Counted from the first letter of the stretch, positions 52,801 to 60,990 are shown. The stretch is DNA of 64,000 nt from Bog-257 sp963805985 (GCA_963805985.1 CAWDWG010000012.1:1-64000), one strand, 5' to 3'. Made by a program: numbers and translations. Notes: generated by a model not told the origin, from the sequence alone.

Positions 52801-54684
52801 GGCGATGAGATCACGCTCTCGACTATCGTGCAGAACTATCTGCCCACCGACAAAACCGCGCAGGTGTCCATGCAGTTCGAAGGCCTGCAGGTACTCGATG
52901 GCGCGCAGCAGAACATCAACGTCCCGACGCGCGGGCTGGTGAAGGTCGACTATCGCGTGCGTGTGCTGGATGTCGATTCGGCCAAGGTACTCGGCAAAGC
53001 ACTGACCGATGTCGAAAGCGATGCGATGGAACTGACGCTGCCCGTCGTGCCCTTCGGCGTGAAGCTGGCGATGTCGAAGTCAGGATCGATCGCCGGCGCT
53101 GGAACCAGCGATACATCGCAGCCGCTGACCTTCCCCACTGCAGCCGAGCCGGGCACGCGCAAGCTCACCATCAGCGTGATGCCGTCGATTGCGGGATCGG
53201 TCTTCGCGGCGCTCGACTACCTCACTTCGTATCCGTACGGCTGCACCGAGCAAACGATGTCAAGCTTCCTGCCCGATGTGCTGGTGGCCGACGCGCTCAA
53301 GAAGCTCGGCGTAAAGTCGAACATCGATCCCACGACGTTGAACAAGCAGGTGCAGGCCGGGCTCGACCGCCTCTACAACTATCAGCACGACGACGGCGGT
53401 TGGGGATGGTGGCAGACCGACGACAGTCATCCTTTCATGACTGCCTATGTGCTCGCAGGATTGAGCCAGGCCAAAGCAGCGGGCTTCGACGTGAAGCAGG
53501 ATGCGATCGACAAAGGCCGCGCGTGGCTGCTGCCGGAGTTCAACAAGTCGACCAAGGTGCGAACCGACCTGCGTGCATACATGGCCTATGCTCTGGTGCT
53601 CAGTGGCAGCGACAGCAACGCGCAGGTAATCGATTCGGTGTGGTCACAGCGCGCGACGCTCACCGCGTACGGCAAAGCCACGCTGGGCCTCGCGATGCTG
53701 GCGGTCAACGACAGCCGTGCGAAAGATCTTACGACTCAGCTCGAAGGCGAAGCCAAGCAAGACGACTCGCAGACTTGGTGGCCCAGCGACCAGAACTATC
53801 TGATGGACTATGCCGGCGACACCACGCCGCAATCGACGGCCTACGCGCTGAAGCTCATCAACCATACCGACCCGACGAGCCCGCTGATTCCGAAAGCCGC
53901 GGTCTACCTCGTCAGCCATCGCAGCGACGCTTATTACTGGGATTCGACCGAGCAGACCGCGATGGTTATCTACGGCCTCACTGATTATCTCGAGCGCACC
54001 CAGGAGCTGAAACCGAACTACAGCGTCGAGATAGAGGTCAACGGCAAGAGCGTGGCGACGAAAAAGTTCACCGCCGAAGACGCGCTCGCGCCGGCGACAA
54101 CCGTCACGCTGAACGAATCGCGACTGCAGACGCAAGGCGCGAACGATGTTCGCATCGTGAAGAAGGGCGATGGGCGGCTCTATTGGTCGACCCGCGGCGA
54201 GTACTACTCGAACGAAAAGAAAGTCGTGAACGCCGGTACCTTCCAGCTGAGCACGTCGCGCCAGTATTACAAGCTGACCTCGATGCAGAAAGACGGGAAG
54301 ATCGTTTACCACCTCGATCCGCTATCTGGGCCGGTGCAAGTGGGCGACACGCTGGCGGTGCGGATTACGGTCGGCGGCAACGCGTGGAGCTACCTGATGA
54401 TCGAGGACCCAATTCCGTCGGGAACAGAATCGATTGCGCGTGACGATCTGTATGCGCTCGACGAGCAGCCGACCTGGTGGGCGCGCTGGTTCAGCGACCG
54501 CGAGCTGCGCGACGATCGCACCACATTCTTCAATATGTACTTCCCGCAGGGACAGCATGAGTATGTGTACCTGTTGAAGGTGGTGAACCCGGGCGTCTTC
54601 CGGGTGAGCCCGACCAGCGTGCAGCCCATGTATCAGCCGGAATATCTCTCGACCAGCGATGCCATCACGGTGACGGTGAAATGA
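49867..54684 (+). CDS. Bacterial alpha-2-macroglobulin with thioester
   Basis: 1605 residues from ATG 49867 (a second ATG at 49864 overlaps the previous stop). The true N-terminus is uncertain: residues 1-54 are coded by two R2 repeat copies, and the likely signal peptide (VVFRAAIILFVLLIAVAPLCAQ) begins at about residue 55 without an ATG/GTG/TTG. Macroglobulin domains follow (SSQKTFLPGEKPEIAVNA, then the MG2-type domain YTYTDRPVYRPGDTVHFKTI), an acidic insert at about residues 500-540, the bait-region boundary AFPDTAFWVADVRT and the thioester G-C-T-E-Q (Cys 53242). It would trap proteases in the periplasm. The distal TED domain and C-terminal part are intact. Confidence 0.88.
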   Translation: MARSSAKQIRRRLKSSRDDNSAKSAHCSKLSRHRANFRNCHHERTLVREGSVVFRAAIILFVLLIAVAPLCAQDTDTESWFSLSSQKTFLPGEKPEIAVNAHSVKELEFRVYRVNNPVKFFSQMQELHNFGGQGPKMPKQAHTWLERFHAWKHRIWAWIRDFIRAQFSEDSRHEIRLWQMGESEQPKGPKVEGFAQIPVLNQQQVVSVWKWTVPAHEQWESVTTTVPVSDKGVYLVEATDGKLRAYTIVIVTDIAVITKAGTGRLMSFVVDRRSGDPIVGIPVKVWVDQKEVASKPTDQQGLVDTPITSAKPENVAVLAVNAEQFAINTPGAWNLGNDPNRTMKGYTYTDRPVYRPGDTVHFKTIVRAQTAGGYNIPQGQELSLQMRDPQTYETIWTQTIKLSDMGTAYWNYAIPADAKLGSYYLNMQLGDSYVDGTNFSVEDYKKPEYSVKVTAQTPRVLQGQPIKATIDARYYFGEPVASAKVKWVVHTSPYWALGRSEDEDQAQDSGGEGEGGDENADSDDNDSGGDQEQETSGTLDADGKLQITIPTRVDGKHQDLVYRIEARVTDAGNREISGHGYALATYGSFYLTADPTSYVFSKGDTATIAVTAQDYDKKPVQTSFRVEMNSWNWRKGAGPVITTTQGHTDASGKAQIKLTIPDSGEFRVLITATTPEKRDVQADAYLWAPGGGSWLSGAEQERIQIVADKKSYQPGDTAHVLIVTGKEPASVLVTAEGNGLYSGQVIKSNGGSVAVDIPIRPEYAPNFFVGAVFIRGNKFYEGSKSLSVPPTQHHLNVQLVPSKPQYQPGESASYTIKASDSSGKPVVAEFSLGVVDEAIYAIKPETVGTILNAFYGKVYSQVSTESSLSYYFSGQAGHRKMQLAAVRSSKSLAQLKPGRLVQPKIRKAFPDTAFWVADVRTAGNGQATVEFDYPDAITSWRATTRGVTQATKVGSAVENTIVRKNIMVRLVVPRFFRRGDEITLSTIVQNYLPTDKTAQVSMQFEGLQVLDGAQQNINVPTRGLVKVDYRVRVLDVDSAKVLGKALTDVESDAMELTLPVVPFGVKLAMSKSGSIAGAGTSDTSQPLTFPTAAEPGTRKLTISVMPSIAGSVFAALDYLTSYPYGCTEQTMSSFLPDVLVADALKKLGVKSNIDPTTLNKQVQAGLDRLYNYQHDDGGWGWWQTDDSHPFMTAYVLAGLSQAKAAGFDVKQDAIDKGRAWLLPEFNKSTKVRTDLRAYMAYALVLSGSDSNAQVIDSVWSQRATLTAYGKATLGLAMLAVNDSRAKDLTTQLEGEAKQDDSQTWWPSDQNYLMDYAGDTTPQSTAYALKLINHTDPTSPLIPKAAVYLVSHRSDAYYWDSTEQTAMVIYGLTDYLERTQELKPNYSVEIEVNGKSVATKKFTAEDALAPATTVTLNESRLQTQGANDVRIVKKGDGRLYWSTRGEYYSNEKKVVNAGTFQLSTSRQYYKLTSMQKDGKIVYHLDPLSGPVQVGDTLAVRITVGGNAWSYLMIEDPIPSGTESIARDDLYALDEQPTWWARWFSDRELRDDRTTFFNMYFPQGQHEYVYLLKVVNPGVFRVSPTSVQPMYQPEYLSTSDAITVTVK
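49887..50022. repeat. Inverted pair of R2 copies inside the alpha-2-macroglobulin ORF
   Basis: 49887-49924 is a reverse copy with an inner GACGAC-TAAA-GTCGTC hairpin; 49985-50022 is a forward copy with GCGGAC-GCTA-GTCCGC. They lie at the junction of the DUF1175 and alpha-2-macroglobulin genes and are translated if the upstream ATG is used. Confidence 0.85.
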
Positions 54685-55463
54685 ACGCGAAGCACAAAGG
54701 CGCGGCGAAGTTGTGGCTGCTGAATGTCGTCGGCAATGCCGCGCTGATCGCCGCTGTCTACTTCTGGCTGCTGCTGCCGGATGCGCACGGCTGGCAAGTT
54801 GCCGCGTCGGCTCTGCTGGCGCTGGCGGTCATCTTTTTTGGAGTGTGGCTACGCGCGGGATCGTTCGCATATTTCCGCGTCGGAGAGTTTCGCGAGCAGG
54901 ATGCCGTGTGGCACGCGTTCCGTCATGCGGTGCGGCACATGATCGCGCTCGTCGTGTGGGCGATTCCGCTGGCGGTGATCGAGTGGTGGCTGATTTCGCT
55001 GCGGATTTACGTCCCGCAATTCGGCGTCTGGGCCTGGCAGAAGGGCTTGCGACTCGGAAGCCCGCGTCAGGTCTATCGAGTCAGCGACTGGCTGCTGTGG
55101 TTCGTCATCTGGCTGCTGCCGTTTATCTGGTTGCCGGTCGGCAGCACCGTCGCAGCCGCAGGATGGAAGATCAAGCGAATGTCGCGCTCGCTCCGCGTGT
55201 TGAAGCGGCCGGTGTATTGGCTGTGGGTGGTTGTACTGCTCCTGATCGGGGCCTACCTGCCGTACAAGCTCGTCTGGTGGATTCCCGACCTCAGCACGCT
55301 TCGCAAACAAGCCTGGAGTGCGGGATTCCGTTTCGCTCTGGCTTATCTCTTTCTGATTTCGGCGTGGGTTGCGCTGCTGCTGGTGATCGGCGAGCGGGTG
55401 GAGAAGGAAGATCCAGACCCGATCGTGTCAGCGACTGAACCCGCTTCCAGCGACCGACCCTAG
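54681..55463 (+). CDS. Hypothetical polytopic membrane protein of the A2M cluster
   Basis: 260 residues, ATG overlapping the A2M stop by four bases. About six membrane helices: WLLNVVGNAALIAAVYFWLLL, VAASALLALAVIFFGVWL, HMIALVVWAIPLAVIEWWL, LLWFVIWLLPFIWLPV, VYWLWVVVLLLIGAYLP, FALAYLFLISAWVALLLVIG. The loops are basic toward the cytoplasm (KIKRMSRSLRVLKR). No family was recognised. The tight overlap with A2M suggests a functional link, perhaps anchoring or assembly. Confidence 0.75.
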   Translation: MNAKHKGAAKLWLLNVVGNAALIAAVYFWLLLPDAHGWQVAASALLALAVIFFGVWLRAGSFAYFRVGEFREQDAVWHAFRHAVRHMIALVVWAIPLAVIEWWLISLRIYVPQFGVWAWQKGLRLGSPRQVYRVSDWLLWFVIWLLPFIWLPVGSTVAAAGWKIKRMSRSLRVLKRPVYWLWVVVLLLIGAYLPYKLVWWIPDLSTLRKQAWSAGFRFALAYLFLISAWVALLLVIGERVEKEDPDPIVSATEPASSDRP

Positions 55464-55523
55464 CATGACCGATTCAAGAAACGATGACCTGGCGCGAGCT
55501 TGCGCGGACGCATCCAAGCTTGC

Positions 55524-55676
55524 ATGCCAATCTTGTTTGCAGCGACCTCTGACAGAATCCCACCCCTCGAACCCGACCCCAAACCCGAGCCGAAGCCCGA
55601 TCCTGAGCCGAAGCCCGGCGACGATCCTGACGTCACGCCCGGACTCGACCCTCTGCCCGAGCCGATGCCGATGTAA
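55524..55676 (+). CDS. Candidate Pro/Asp/Glu-rich microprotein
   Basis: 50 residues from ATG 55524 to TAA 55674-55676. MPILFAATSDRIPPLE is followed by a run of P-D-P-K-P-E-P repeats and ends LPEPMPM. The opening and the proline/acid tail resemble small acidobacterial proteins of unknown role. There is no clear ribosome binding site. The same bases read as a Gly/Ser-rich ORF on the other strand, which I judge a shadow. Confidence 0.35.
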   Translation: MPILFAATSDRIPPLEPDPKPEPKPDPEPKPGDDPDVTPGLDPLPEPMPM

Positions 55677-55820
55677 ACACTTGCTGAGAAAATCTGCCGT
55701 CGGCTAAAAGCCGACTCAGTGTGGATATAGGCAGCCGGACGCTGGCCTTGAAGGCCACTCCTACCCGAACAAAAGCCGGGAATAAATCCTTTCGGCGGCT
55801 TGCCAGAGAGGCAATCAGAG
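55677..55820 (+). repeat. R3 repeat copy downstream of the microprotein
   Basis: GTCGGCTAAAAGCCGAC (55699-55715) then GCTGGCCTTGAAGGCCAC (55741-55758) and CTACCCG; the same bracket and hairpins as at 13.6 and 43.0 kb. Confidence 0.8.
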
Positions 55821-57608
55821 CTAATGCGCTCCGGCTCGCTGGATCGTACCTGTCGCTTCCGGCGGCAAGCCATTCTGCACCCACTGCAGCAGAGTGTCTT
55901 TGCCGTACTGCTGCGCCAGTTGAGTGACGCGCCGTCGCGCCTCAGCGTAAGCGTGACGCAACTCTTCTTCACTCTGCGGAGCGTGCAACGATCTCTCCAA
56001 CGCGGCCACATCGCCCGACGCGGCGTTTTGTGGCTTCGCGTCACTCGGCGAAGTTAGATACAACACCAACCCCTCGCGAAGCCACAGCGGCGTTCCTGGC
56101 TTCGTGTAGGAGTCGATCAGCATGTGGAGCAGTTCGTGATGAATCGTGCTGTCGAGCGTTCCTGCGTCGCGCAACACATCCGGCGGCTGCATCTGAATCG
56201 TCTTTCCCTTGGTCGATGCGGCCACCCATCCCGGCTCGCCAGTCGAGTTACGAAACTCGGCAACGGTCGCGTACACCTTCAGCCTCGGCTTGGCCTGATA
56301 AACAAATCCTGTGCTCTCCTCTGCTTCGTGCATGAAGCGCGTCGCCATCGGCAGAAGCGAGCGATCGCGATCGGGCCGCGTGGTGAGCAATTCGATGTCC
56401 TCATTCGCCAGTTGCTGCCACGCGATGCCTTGTGCCGAGACGCCAAGGCGAGTCCCGGGATAGTAGAACGCAAGAATCTCGCGATACGAATGGCCCTCCT
56501 CGCCCATCACCTCCGCACCGACCTGGCACAGGCCCACGCCGTGTCCACGCCCGCGGCCGTGAAAGACGATCTGATCGCCGCGCATGCTCACGTCGTACCA
56601 GTTGCTCTTCAACCGCTCCCATCCGATGTGGCGCCCGACTGCCGAGCGAAACAGCAGCCCAGAAACGGTAACGTCGCTGCTGCCAACGACGCGAAGAAAT
56701 TCGATTCTTCCGCTCGGCGTACGGTGCAGCACCGAAACCGAACGCAGCCTGCCGGGGATCGTGATACCGTCGTCGGACAGCGCGCTCTGCAATTCGCGCC
56801 GCGAGATCTCACTGCTCCACTGCGAGCCGCCGTCGCGAATGCAGTAGCGGTCGGAATGCTGCTTCAGATACGGCGCAGGCGCTTCGTCATTGCCCAGAAT
56901 GTAGTGGCCGTCTTCGGTCGTGCCGCCGCAGTTCGCGTAGTAATAGGTCGCCGCCGGCTCGCCGTCGTACCACAGAACTTCACCCGCGGTGGCTTCGGCA
57001 ATCTGACGCAGATGTGGATTGATTCCGGCCAGACGAACATCCTGGCAATGCGTGGTGTCGCAGAAATCAAAGTCGTCAACAGCGTGCCGGCTGCCGAAAT
57101 GCATCGCGAAAGTTCGCGCGGCCACGGCCATCGCCTTCAGCGCCTCATCAGACTTGAAGTTGCCCGCCTCGCCGGCGAGCACTCCAGCGATGTACTCCTC
57201 CATCGGCATCAAAGCCGTGACGAGCAAATGACTGTTCTCGGCGCGCAGCTGGATGGGAAAGTCGGCATGAATCGGCGGCGAGTCCGCAGCGGTCAGCTGA
57301 TAGCTACCGCTGATGCGAAGCTCCGATGTCTGGGAACGATCAAGCTCGAGAGATGAGCCCGACGCTTGCACGGCAAGCGACGCTACAGCCGAATCCTTGC
57401 AGGTCGCGCACTTCCGCACTTGCGCTTGACCAGCATCTGCCCGTACACGCAGCTCATGCGGCGGATGCAGATACCACAAGCGCACGCGAACGGTCTGCGG
57501 AAAGCCGGAGTGCGAAGCCGCTTTCGAGGTGACATCGTTCGCAGCTGCGCCGCCGTCCGTCATCCACCCAACAAGGAGCAAGCTCAACAGCACGGCAATG
57601 CGCTTCAT
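55821..57608 (-). CDS. SpoIID/LytB-type protein fused to a C-terminal zinc metallopeptidase
   Basis: 595 residues with signal peptide MKRIAVLLSLLLVGWMTDGGAAA. The N-terminal two thirds is SpoIID/LytB: EEYIAGVLAGEAGNFKSDEALKAMAVAARTFA, GEVLWYDGEPAATYYYANCGG and RGRGHGVGLCQVGA. SpoIID is a peptidoglycan lytic transglycosylase acting on denuded glycan. The C-terminal third carries H491-E-L-L-H495 and a third-ligand candidate E512 in LREGLVLY, the HExxH...E layout of gluzincins with 16 residues between. Fusions of these two are not familiar to me. The stop of the gene overlaps the next transpeptidase gene by four bases. Confidence 0.8.
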   Translation of the reverse strand: MKRIAVLLSLLLVGWMTDGGAAANDVTSKAASHSGFPQTVRVRLWYLHPPHELRVRADAGQAQVRKCATCKDSAVASLAVQASGSSLELDRSQTSELRISGSYQLTAADSPPIHADFPIQLRAENSHLLVTALMPMEEYIAGVLAGEAGNFKSDEALKAMAVAARTFAMHFGSRHAVDDFDFCDTTHCQDVRLAGINPHLRQIAEATAGEVLWYDGEPAATYYYANCGGTTEDGHYILGNDEAPAPYLKQHSDRYCIRDGGSQWSSEISRRELQSALSDDGITIPGRLRSVSVLHRTPSGRIEFLRVVGSSDVTVSGLLFRSAVGRHIGWERLKSNWYDVSMRGDQIVFHGRGRGHGVGLCQVGAEVMGEEGHSYREILAFYYPGTRLGVSAQGIAWQQLANEDIELLTTRPDRDRSLLPMATRFMHEAEESTGFVYQAKPRLKVYATVAEFRNSTGEPGWVAASTKGKTIQMQPPDVLRDAGTLDSTIHHELLHMLIDSYTKPGTPLWLREGLVLYLTSPSDAKPQNAASGDVAALERSLHAPQSEEELRHAYAEARRRVTQLAQQYGKDTLLQWVQNGLPPEATGTIQRAGAH

Positions 57609-58549
57609 CGTGCTGCTCCTCTGGTCTGAGCGGTCTCAGGCTTGTTCTTTTGTGCAAATGCCGCGAAGATCTGGCGAGCCACGGCCGCAGCGTCGCTGCC
57701 GCCGTGCCCCTTCTCCAGGAAAACCACCAGAACAATCTCAGGATGATCCGCGGGAGCGTAACCGGCGAACCAGGCATGAGTCCACGGACCTTCGTCGGCG
57801 GGCGCGGTGCCTGTCTTGCCGGCGACCTTCATTGCAGAAGGCGGCTGTGCCTCGTGTCCCATGCCGTAGGCGACCGATTGCTCCAGGCCTGCGAACAGCG
57901 GATCGAGCTTGGCATCGTGCTTCGGTGCGAGCAGCGCGATCTGGCGATAGGCTCGCACCATCTCGAGCGGCGTGACGCTAATTCCCCATTCGCCAATGGC
58001 TTCCAGTTGCAGTTGCTCGGGCGTTCGCGCCAGCGCAACATTGCCCGCAGCCTCGTCCGGCGCCAGCGACGTGACTGATGCGAATCCATCGCGCGCAAAG
58101 TTGTCGTGCAACTGCGCCGGAGTCAGCCGTAACGCGACGGTGGAAAAGTACGAATTGCAGGAATACGCCAAAGCGGCGGCTGGATCGAGGGGCTGAGCGG
58201 TCACAGGATGAGTGCAATCCAGTTTATGGCCGCCGATCCACAGCGAGCGCTTGCACATCAACGCGGTTTGTTCGTTTACCTTGTCGAGCTCCAGTAGCGC
58301 CATCAAAGTGAACGGCTTGATGCTGGAGCCGGGATGCACCACGCGGCGCGCCGCCACGTCGAGATGATAAGCCGCAAGCACATGGCCCGAACGCGTGTCG
58401 AGTACAACGGCTGTTCCGCTCCGCCCTGCCATCGTTCGCGATGTGGCGATCTGCAGAGATTCGCTTGCCGGTTGAGCCGTCGCGTATACCGAAATTTGGA
58501 TCGACAGAATGAGCGCAAAGACACCGAGAGCGGCCAGATTCCGGAGCAT
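57605..58549 (-). CDS. Penicillin-binding transpeptidase-domain protein (no glycosyltransferase part)
   Basis: 314 residues from ATG 58549. A signal anchor (NLAALGVFALILSIQISVYATA) precedes a minimal transpeptidase domain: S75-S-I-K78 (S*xxK, catalytic Ser 75), S130-C-N132 (SxN), and K245-T-G247 (KTG). TALTAL-like helices follow GEWGISVTPLEMVRAYRQIALL. The domain is smaller than in class B PBPs and lacks an N-terminal dimerisation or pedestal part. It would form peptide crosslinks, or bind beta-lactams. Coupled to the SpoIID-peptidase gene by a four-base overlap. TACAAT stands exactly six bases before the ATG. Confidence 0.88.
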   Translation of the reverse strand: MLRNLAALGVFALILSIQISVYATAQPASESLQIATSRTMAGRSGTAVVLDTRSGHVLAAYHLDVAARRVVHPGSSIKPFTLMALLELDKVNEQTALMCKRSLWIGGHKLDCTHPVTAQPLDPAAALAYSCNSYFSTVALRLTPAQLHDNFARDGFASVTSLAPDEAAGNVALARTPEQLQLEAIGEWGISVTPLEMVRAYRQIALLAPKHDAKLDPLFAGLEQSVAYGMGHEAQPPSAMKVAGKTGTAPADEGPWTHAWFAGYAPADHPEIVLVVFLEKGHGGSDAAAVARQIFAAFAQKNKPETAQTRGAAR

Positions 58550-58555
58550 GGCTCG

Positions 58556-58561
58556 ATTGTA
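58556..58561 (-). promoter_or_regulatory. Candidate -10 element of a leaderless gene (TACAAT)
   Basis: Minus strand TACAAT-CGAGCC-ATG, exactly six bases, no Shine-Dalgarno sequence. Would drive the transpeptidase and SpoIID-peptidase genes. Confidence 0.4.
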
Positions 58562-58890
58562 GTAGCAGCGCGCAGGTCGCATTAGGACAACTTGAACGGT
58601 GAATCCTGATGGGCAATCGCGGTCCGACGAAGTCATCCCCCAAATAGCCTCGTAACAGGACACGACTTCAGTGAGTGCGTGAGAACGGTGCCGTCCCGGG
58701 GGACTCTGCTTGTTTTTCCCACTGACCCAGCACTCCGCCTTCGGCTGCGTGCTGGGCTAAGTTATGCCGTGCCTTCGGCACTTGATTTTCGCGAATCGTA
58801 TTCCACCGCCGCGCCCGCAAGTCAGTTATCACGCAGGCACTTCAGTCGTGCCGGAAAAAACCGATAAGAATCGGGCTTTAGCCCCTACGA
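58562..58890. repeat. Gap of about 330 bases: R5 element and R3-like hairpin
   Basis: CCCAGCAC (58726-58733) and GTGCTGGG (58749-58756) around TCCGCCTTCGGCTGC, followed by GTGCCTTCGGCAC at 58770-58782. GGGCTTTAGCCC lies at about 58872-58883. No gene seen. Confidence 0.75.
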
Positions 58891-59856
58891 TTACGGCAGC
58901 AGCACCATCTTTCCGTGCGCTCCGGATGGCTGCATGATCTCCTCGTGCGCGCGCGCCGCTTCCGCCAGCGGAATCTTCTTGCCGATCAGCGGTCGCAGCG
59001 TTCCGTTTTCCAGCCCTGCCGTTAGAGCGGCATGCATCTGGCTATATTCCGTTGCGGAAGCACTCGCCAGGGTCACGCCGCGGATGTCGGCTTCGCGCCC
59101 CATGGCATCGCGCGGATTGATCTCGACCACACCACGGCTGCCGATCACGGCCACGCGGCCTTTCTTCGCCAGCACGGTGAGATCGCGACCGAGATTCTTG
59201 TTCGCCAGCAGCTCGATGATCACGTCGACACCCTTGCCACTGGTCAGCGTCATCACTTCGTCCAGATAGCCGTCCGACGCGTGATGCAGACCATGGTGCG
59301 CTCCTTGCTCCTTCACCAGCTTGATTCCCACCTCGCTGCCGGCTGTGCCGATAACAATCATTCCGGCGGCACGCGCCAGTTGCACCGCTGCCGTGCCGAC
59401 ACCGCCGCTGGCGCCATGGACCAGCACGGTCTCGCCTGGCTTGGCCGCAGCGCGCTGGAAGAGTCCGCGATAGGCGGTGCCATAGGGAATGCCGATCGCG
59501 GCACCTTGCTCGAAGCTCACATGATCAGGCAGCCGATGGACCTTGGATGGATCGGCCAAGGTTTGCTCGGCGTAAGTCCCGGTTAGCGAATCGGTAACGT
59601 AAACGCGGTCGCCGGACTTGAACTTCTTCACCTCGCGGCCGACGGCGGCCACAACTCCCGCAGCGTCGTTTCCGGGCGTATACGGAAGATCCGGCTTGAA
59701 CGCATAGGTTCCGGTGCGGATGTAGGCCTCGACCGGGTTCACACCTGCGGCATGGACGCGAATCACAACTTGTTCCGGAGCCGGCTGCGGATCAGGAACC
59801 TCGTCCAGCTTCAATACCTCAGGGCCGCCGAATTGATGCACGCGTATGGCTTTCAC
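58891..59856 (-). CDS. Zinc-type alcohol dehydrogenase-like / quinone oxidoreductase family protein
   Basis: 321 residues, GTG start at 59856 with AGGGGA before it; the frame extends 41 codons further without support. MDR superfamily without catalytic zinc Cys set: KAIRVHQFGGPEVLKLDEVPDPQPAP, PYTPGNDAAGVVAAVG, the NADPH-binding VLVHGASGGVGTAAVQLARAAG and VIIELLANKNLG. This pattern matches NADPH:quinone oxidoreductases (QOR-type), which act on quinones or enones. Divergent neighbours unrelated. Confidence 0.88.
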   Translation of the reverse strand: MKAIRVHQFGGPEVLKLDEVPDPQPAPEQVVIRVHAAGVNPVEAYIRTGTYAFKPDLPYTPGNDAAGVVAAVGREVKKFKSGDRVYVTDSLTGTYAEQTLADPSKVHRLPDHVSFEQGAAIGIPYGTAYRGLFQRAAAKPGETVLVHGASGGVGTAAVQLARAAGMIVIGTAGSEVGIKLVKEQGAHHGLHHASDGYLDEVMTLTSGKGVDVIIELLANKNLGRDLTVLAKKGRVAVIGSRGVVEINPRDAMGREADIRGVTLASASATEYSQMHAALTAGLENGTLRPLIGKKIPLAEAARAHEEIMQPSGAHGKMVLLP

Positions 59857-60216
59857 GATTTTCCCCTGACAGAACGTAGCAGCTTTTGTGGATCGAGTGG
59901 TAGTGGTCAACAGACGACTAAGACGCGTGCCTAGAGACTGCGTCACAACTCCTGTCGCCGCTACGCGGCTCGGATACATTTTCCACTTACTCGGGGCTCA
60001 CGCCCCGGGCTCACTGCGCTGCCGCCGCTGCGCGGCTGGTTGCATTGCAGTTCGGGATGTTTATCCCACTCGGAAATTTGCTTTTCAGTCGCGACACAGT
60101 ATCTACAAGGCCAACGCTACCCGCAAACGCGGCGCTCGGAGCTCGGCCGCTGACAACAGACAACAGACAACAGACAACAGAGAACAGACAAAGACAACTG
60201 ACAACTGACAACTGAT
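59857..60216. repeat. Gap of about 360 bases with a heptamer array at its end
   Basis: 59991-60030 contains GGGGCTCACGCCCCGGGC, an R3-like hairpin. The stretch to 60150 has no gene. The (NGACAAC)n array at 60151-60213 fills the rest. Confidence 0.7.
60151..60213 (+). repeat. Heptanucleotide tandem repeat (NGACAAC), about nine units
   Basis: TGACAAC, AGACAAC three times, AGAGAAC, AGACAAA, then a six-base GACAAC, TGACAAC twice and a partial unit. It ends three bases before the stop codon of the 60217 gene, again just 3' of a minus-strand gene as at 28062. Confidence 0.88.
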
Positions 60217-60915
60217 TTATGACCCTTGCTGGATGTCCGTCGCCTTGCCGTCGGTGAACGTCACGCGCACCGGATGGCCGTTGTTAGGGAAGTCGACGAT
60301 GCGCGGATTCGACATGCCCGTTCCTTCCGGGCTGCCCATGCCGATGGCGAAGAACGCCTGCAGCTCGTTCATGCCCGGCTTGACCTCGTGGTTCTCAATC
60401 GCCTTCCAGGTGTCAGCCGACCAGTGCTTGTAGAGCTCGTGCGGATCCTGGATGAAGACAATCTCGTCGCTGTAGATGGTGTAGTTGCCGCCCTCTTCGA
60501 TCCCGATGGGAAACGCGTAGCGCTTGCCGTCTTTCTCGAAGACGGCCATCACCTGCTTCTGCGAAGACGAACCGGGCGTGCGATCAAGCACCACGTCCTT
60601 GATCTCCAGCTTCTCGATCGGGCCGAGCGTGCCGGCGGGGTGGTCGTAGTCGCTGTGGCCGGAGTAGGGATAGTAGGTGTAGCGATAGCCGTCGCGCACC
60701 CAGACCGGCTGCCTGGTCAGTTGCCTGGCGTCCTTCAGGTCCTGCGGATGAAGCTTCTTCGGCGTGACGTAGTAGTCGGGATCGAGCGCGACCTTCGGTT
60801 TCTCGGCGACCGACACGCCGGTGCGCCGCGCGCGGTAGGTAAGGTACAGGTTGATGGCCGCCGCCACAATAGCGACCACGATGACGATTTGGACGATCTT
60901 GCTGGTCTTCGACAT
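60217..60915 (-). CDS. Hypothetical membrane-anchored protein, acidobacterial type
   Basis: 232 residues from ATG 60915; a longer frame up to 61002 is not supported. One N-terminal membrane helix (IVQIVIVVAIVAAAINLYLTY), then a mixed alpha/beta soluble domain with DPDYYVTPKKLHPQDLKDARQ, VWVRDGYRYTYYPYSG, AVFEKDGKRYAFPIGIEEGG and IGMGSPEGTGMSNPRIVDFP. The pattern is conserved in acidobacterial genomes as I recall it, but no function is known. Followed by the heptamer array. Confidence 0.65.
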   Translation of the reverse strand: MSKTSKIVQIVIVVAIVAAAINLYLTYRARRTGVSVAEKPKVALDPDYYVTPKKLHPQDLKDARQLTRQPVWVRDGYRYTYYPYSGHSDYDHPAGTLGPIEKLEIKDVVLDRTPGSSSQKQVMAVFEKDGKRYAFPIGIEEGGNYTIYSDEIVFIQDPHELYKHWSADTWKAIENHEVKPGMNELQAFFAIGMGSPEGTGMSNPRIVDFPNNGHPVRVTFTDGKATDIQQGS

Positions 60916-60990
60916 AGAAGGTACGGGGATTGGATGAGCTTGAGGGGCCACTAGATCACTAGTGAAATGCGGATTTATCGCCAGCAATAT

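Noticed and set aside
55460..56044. Gly/Ser-rich minus-strand ORF downstream of the A2M cluster
   Set aside because: The GSGSG run is the complement of the proline-rich microprotein codons and overlaps the SpoIID gene end out of frame.
60151..60213. Possible CRISPR or spacer array
   Set aside because: Seven-base period, no constant repeat of 20-40 bases, no unique spacers and no cas genes.
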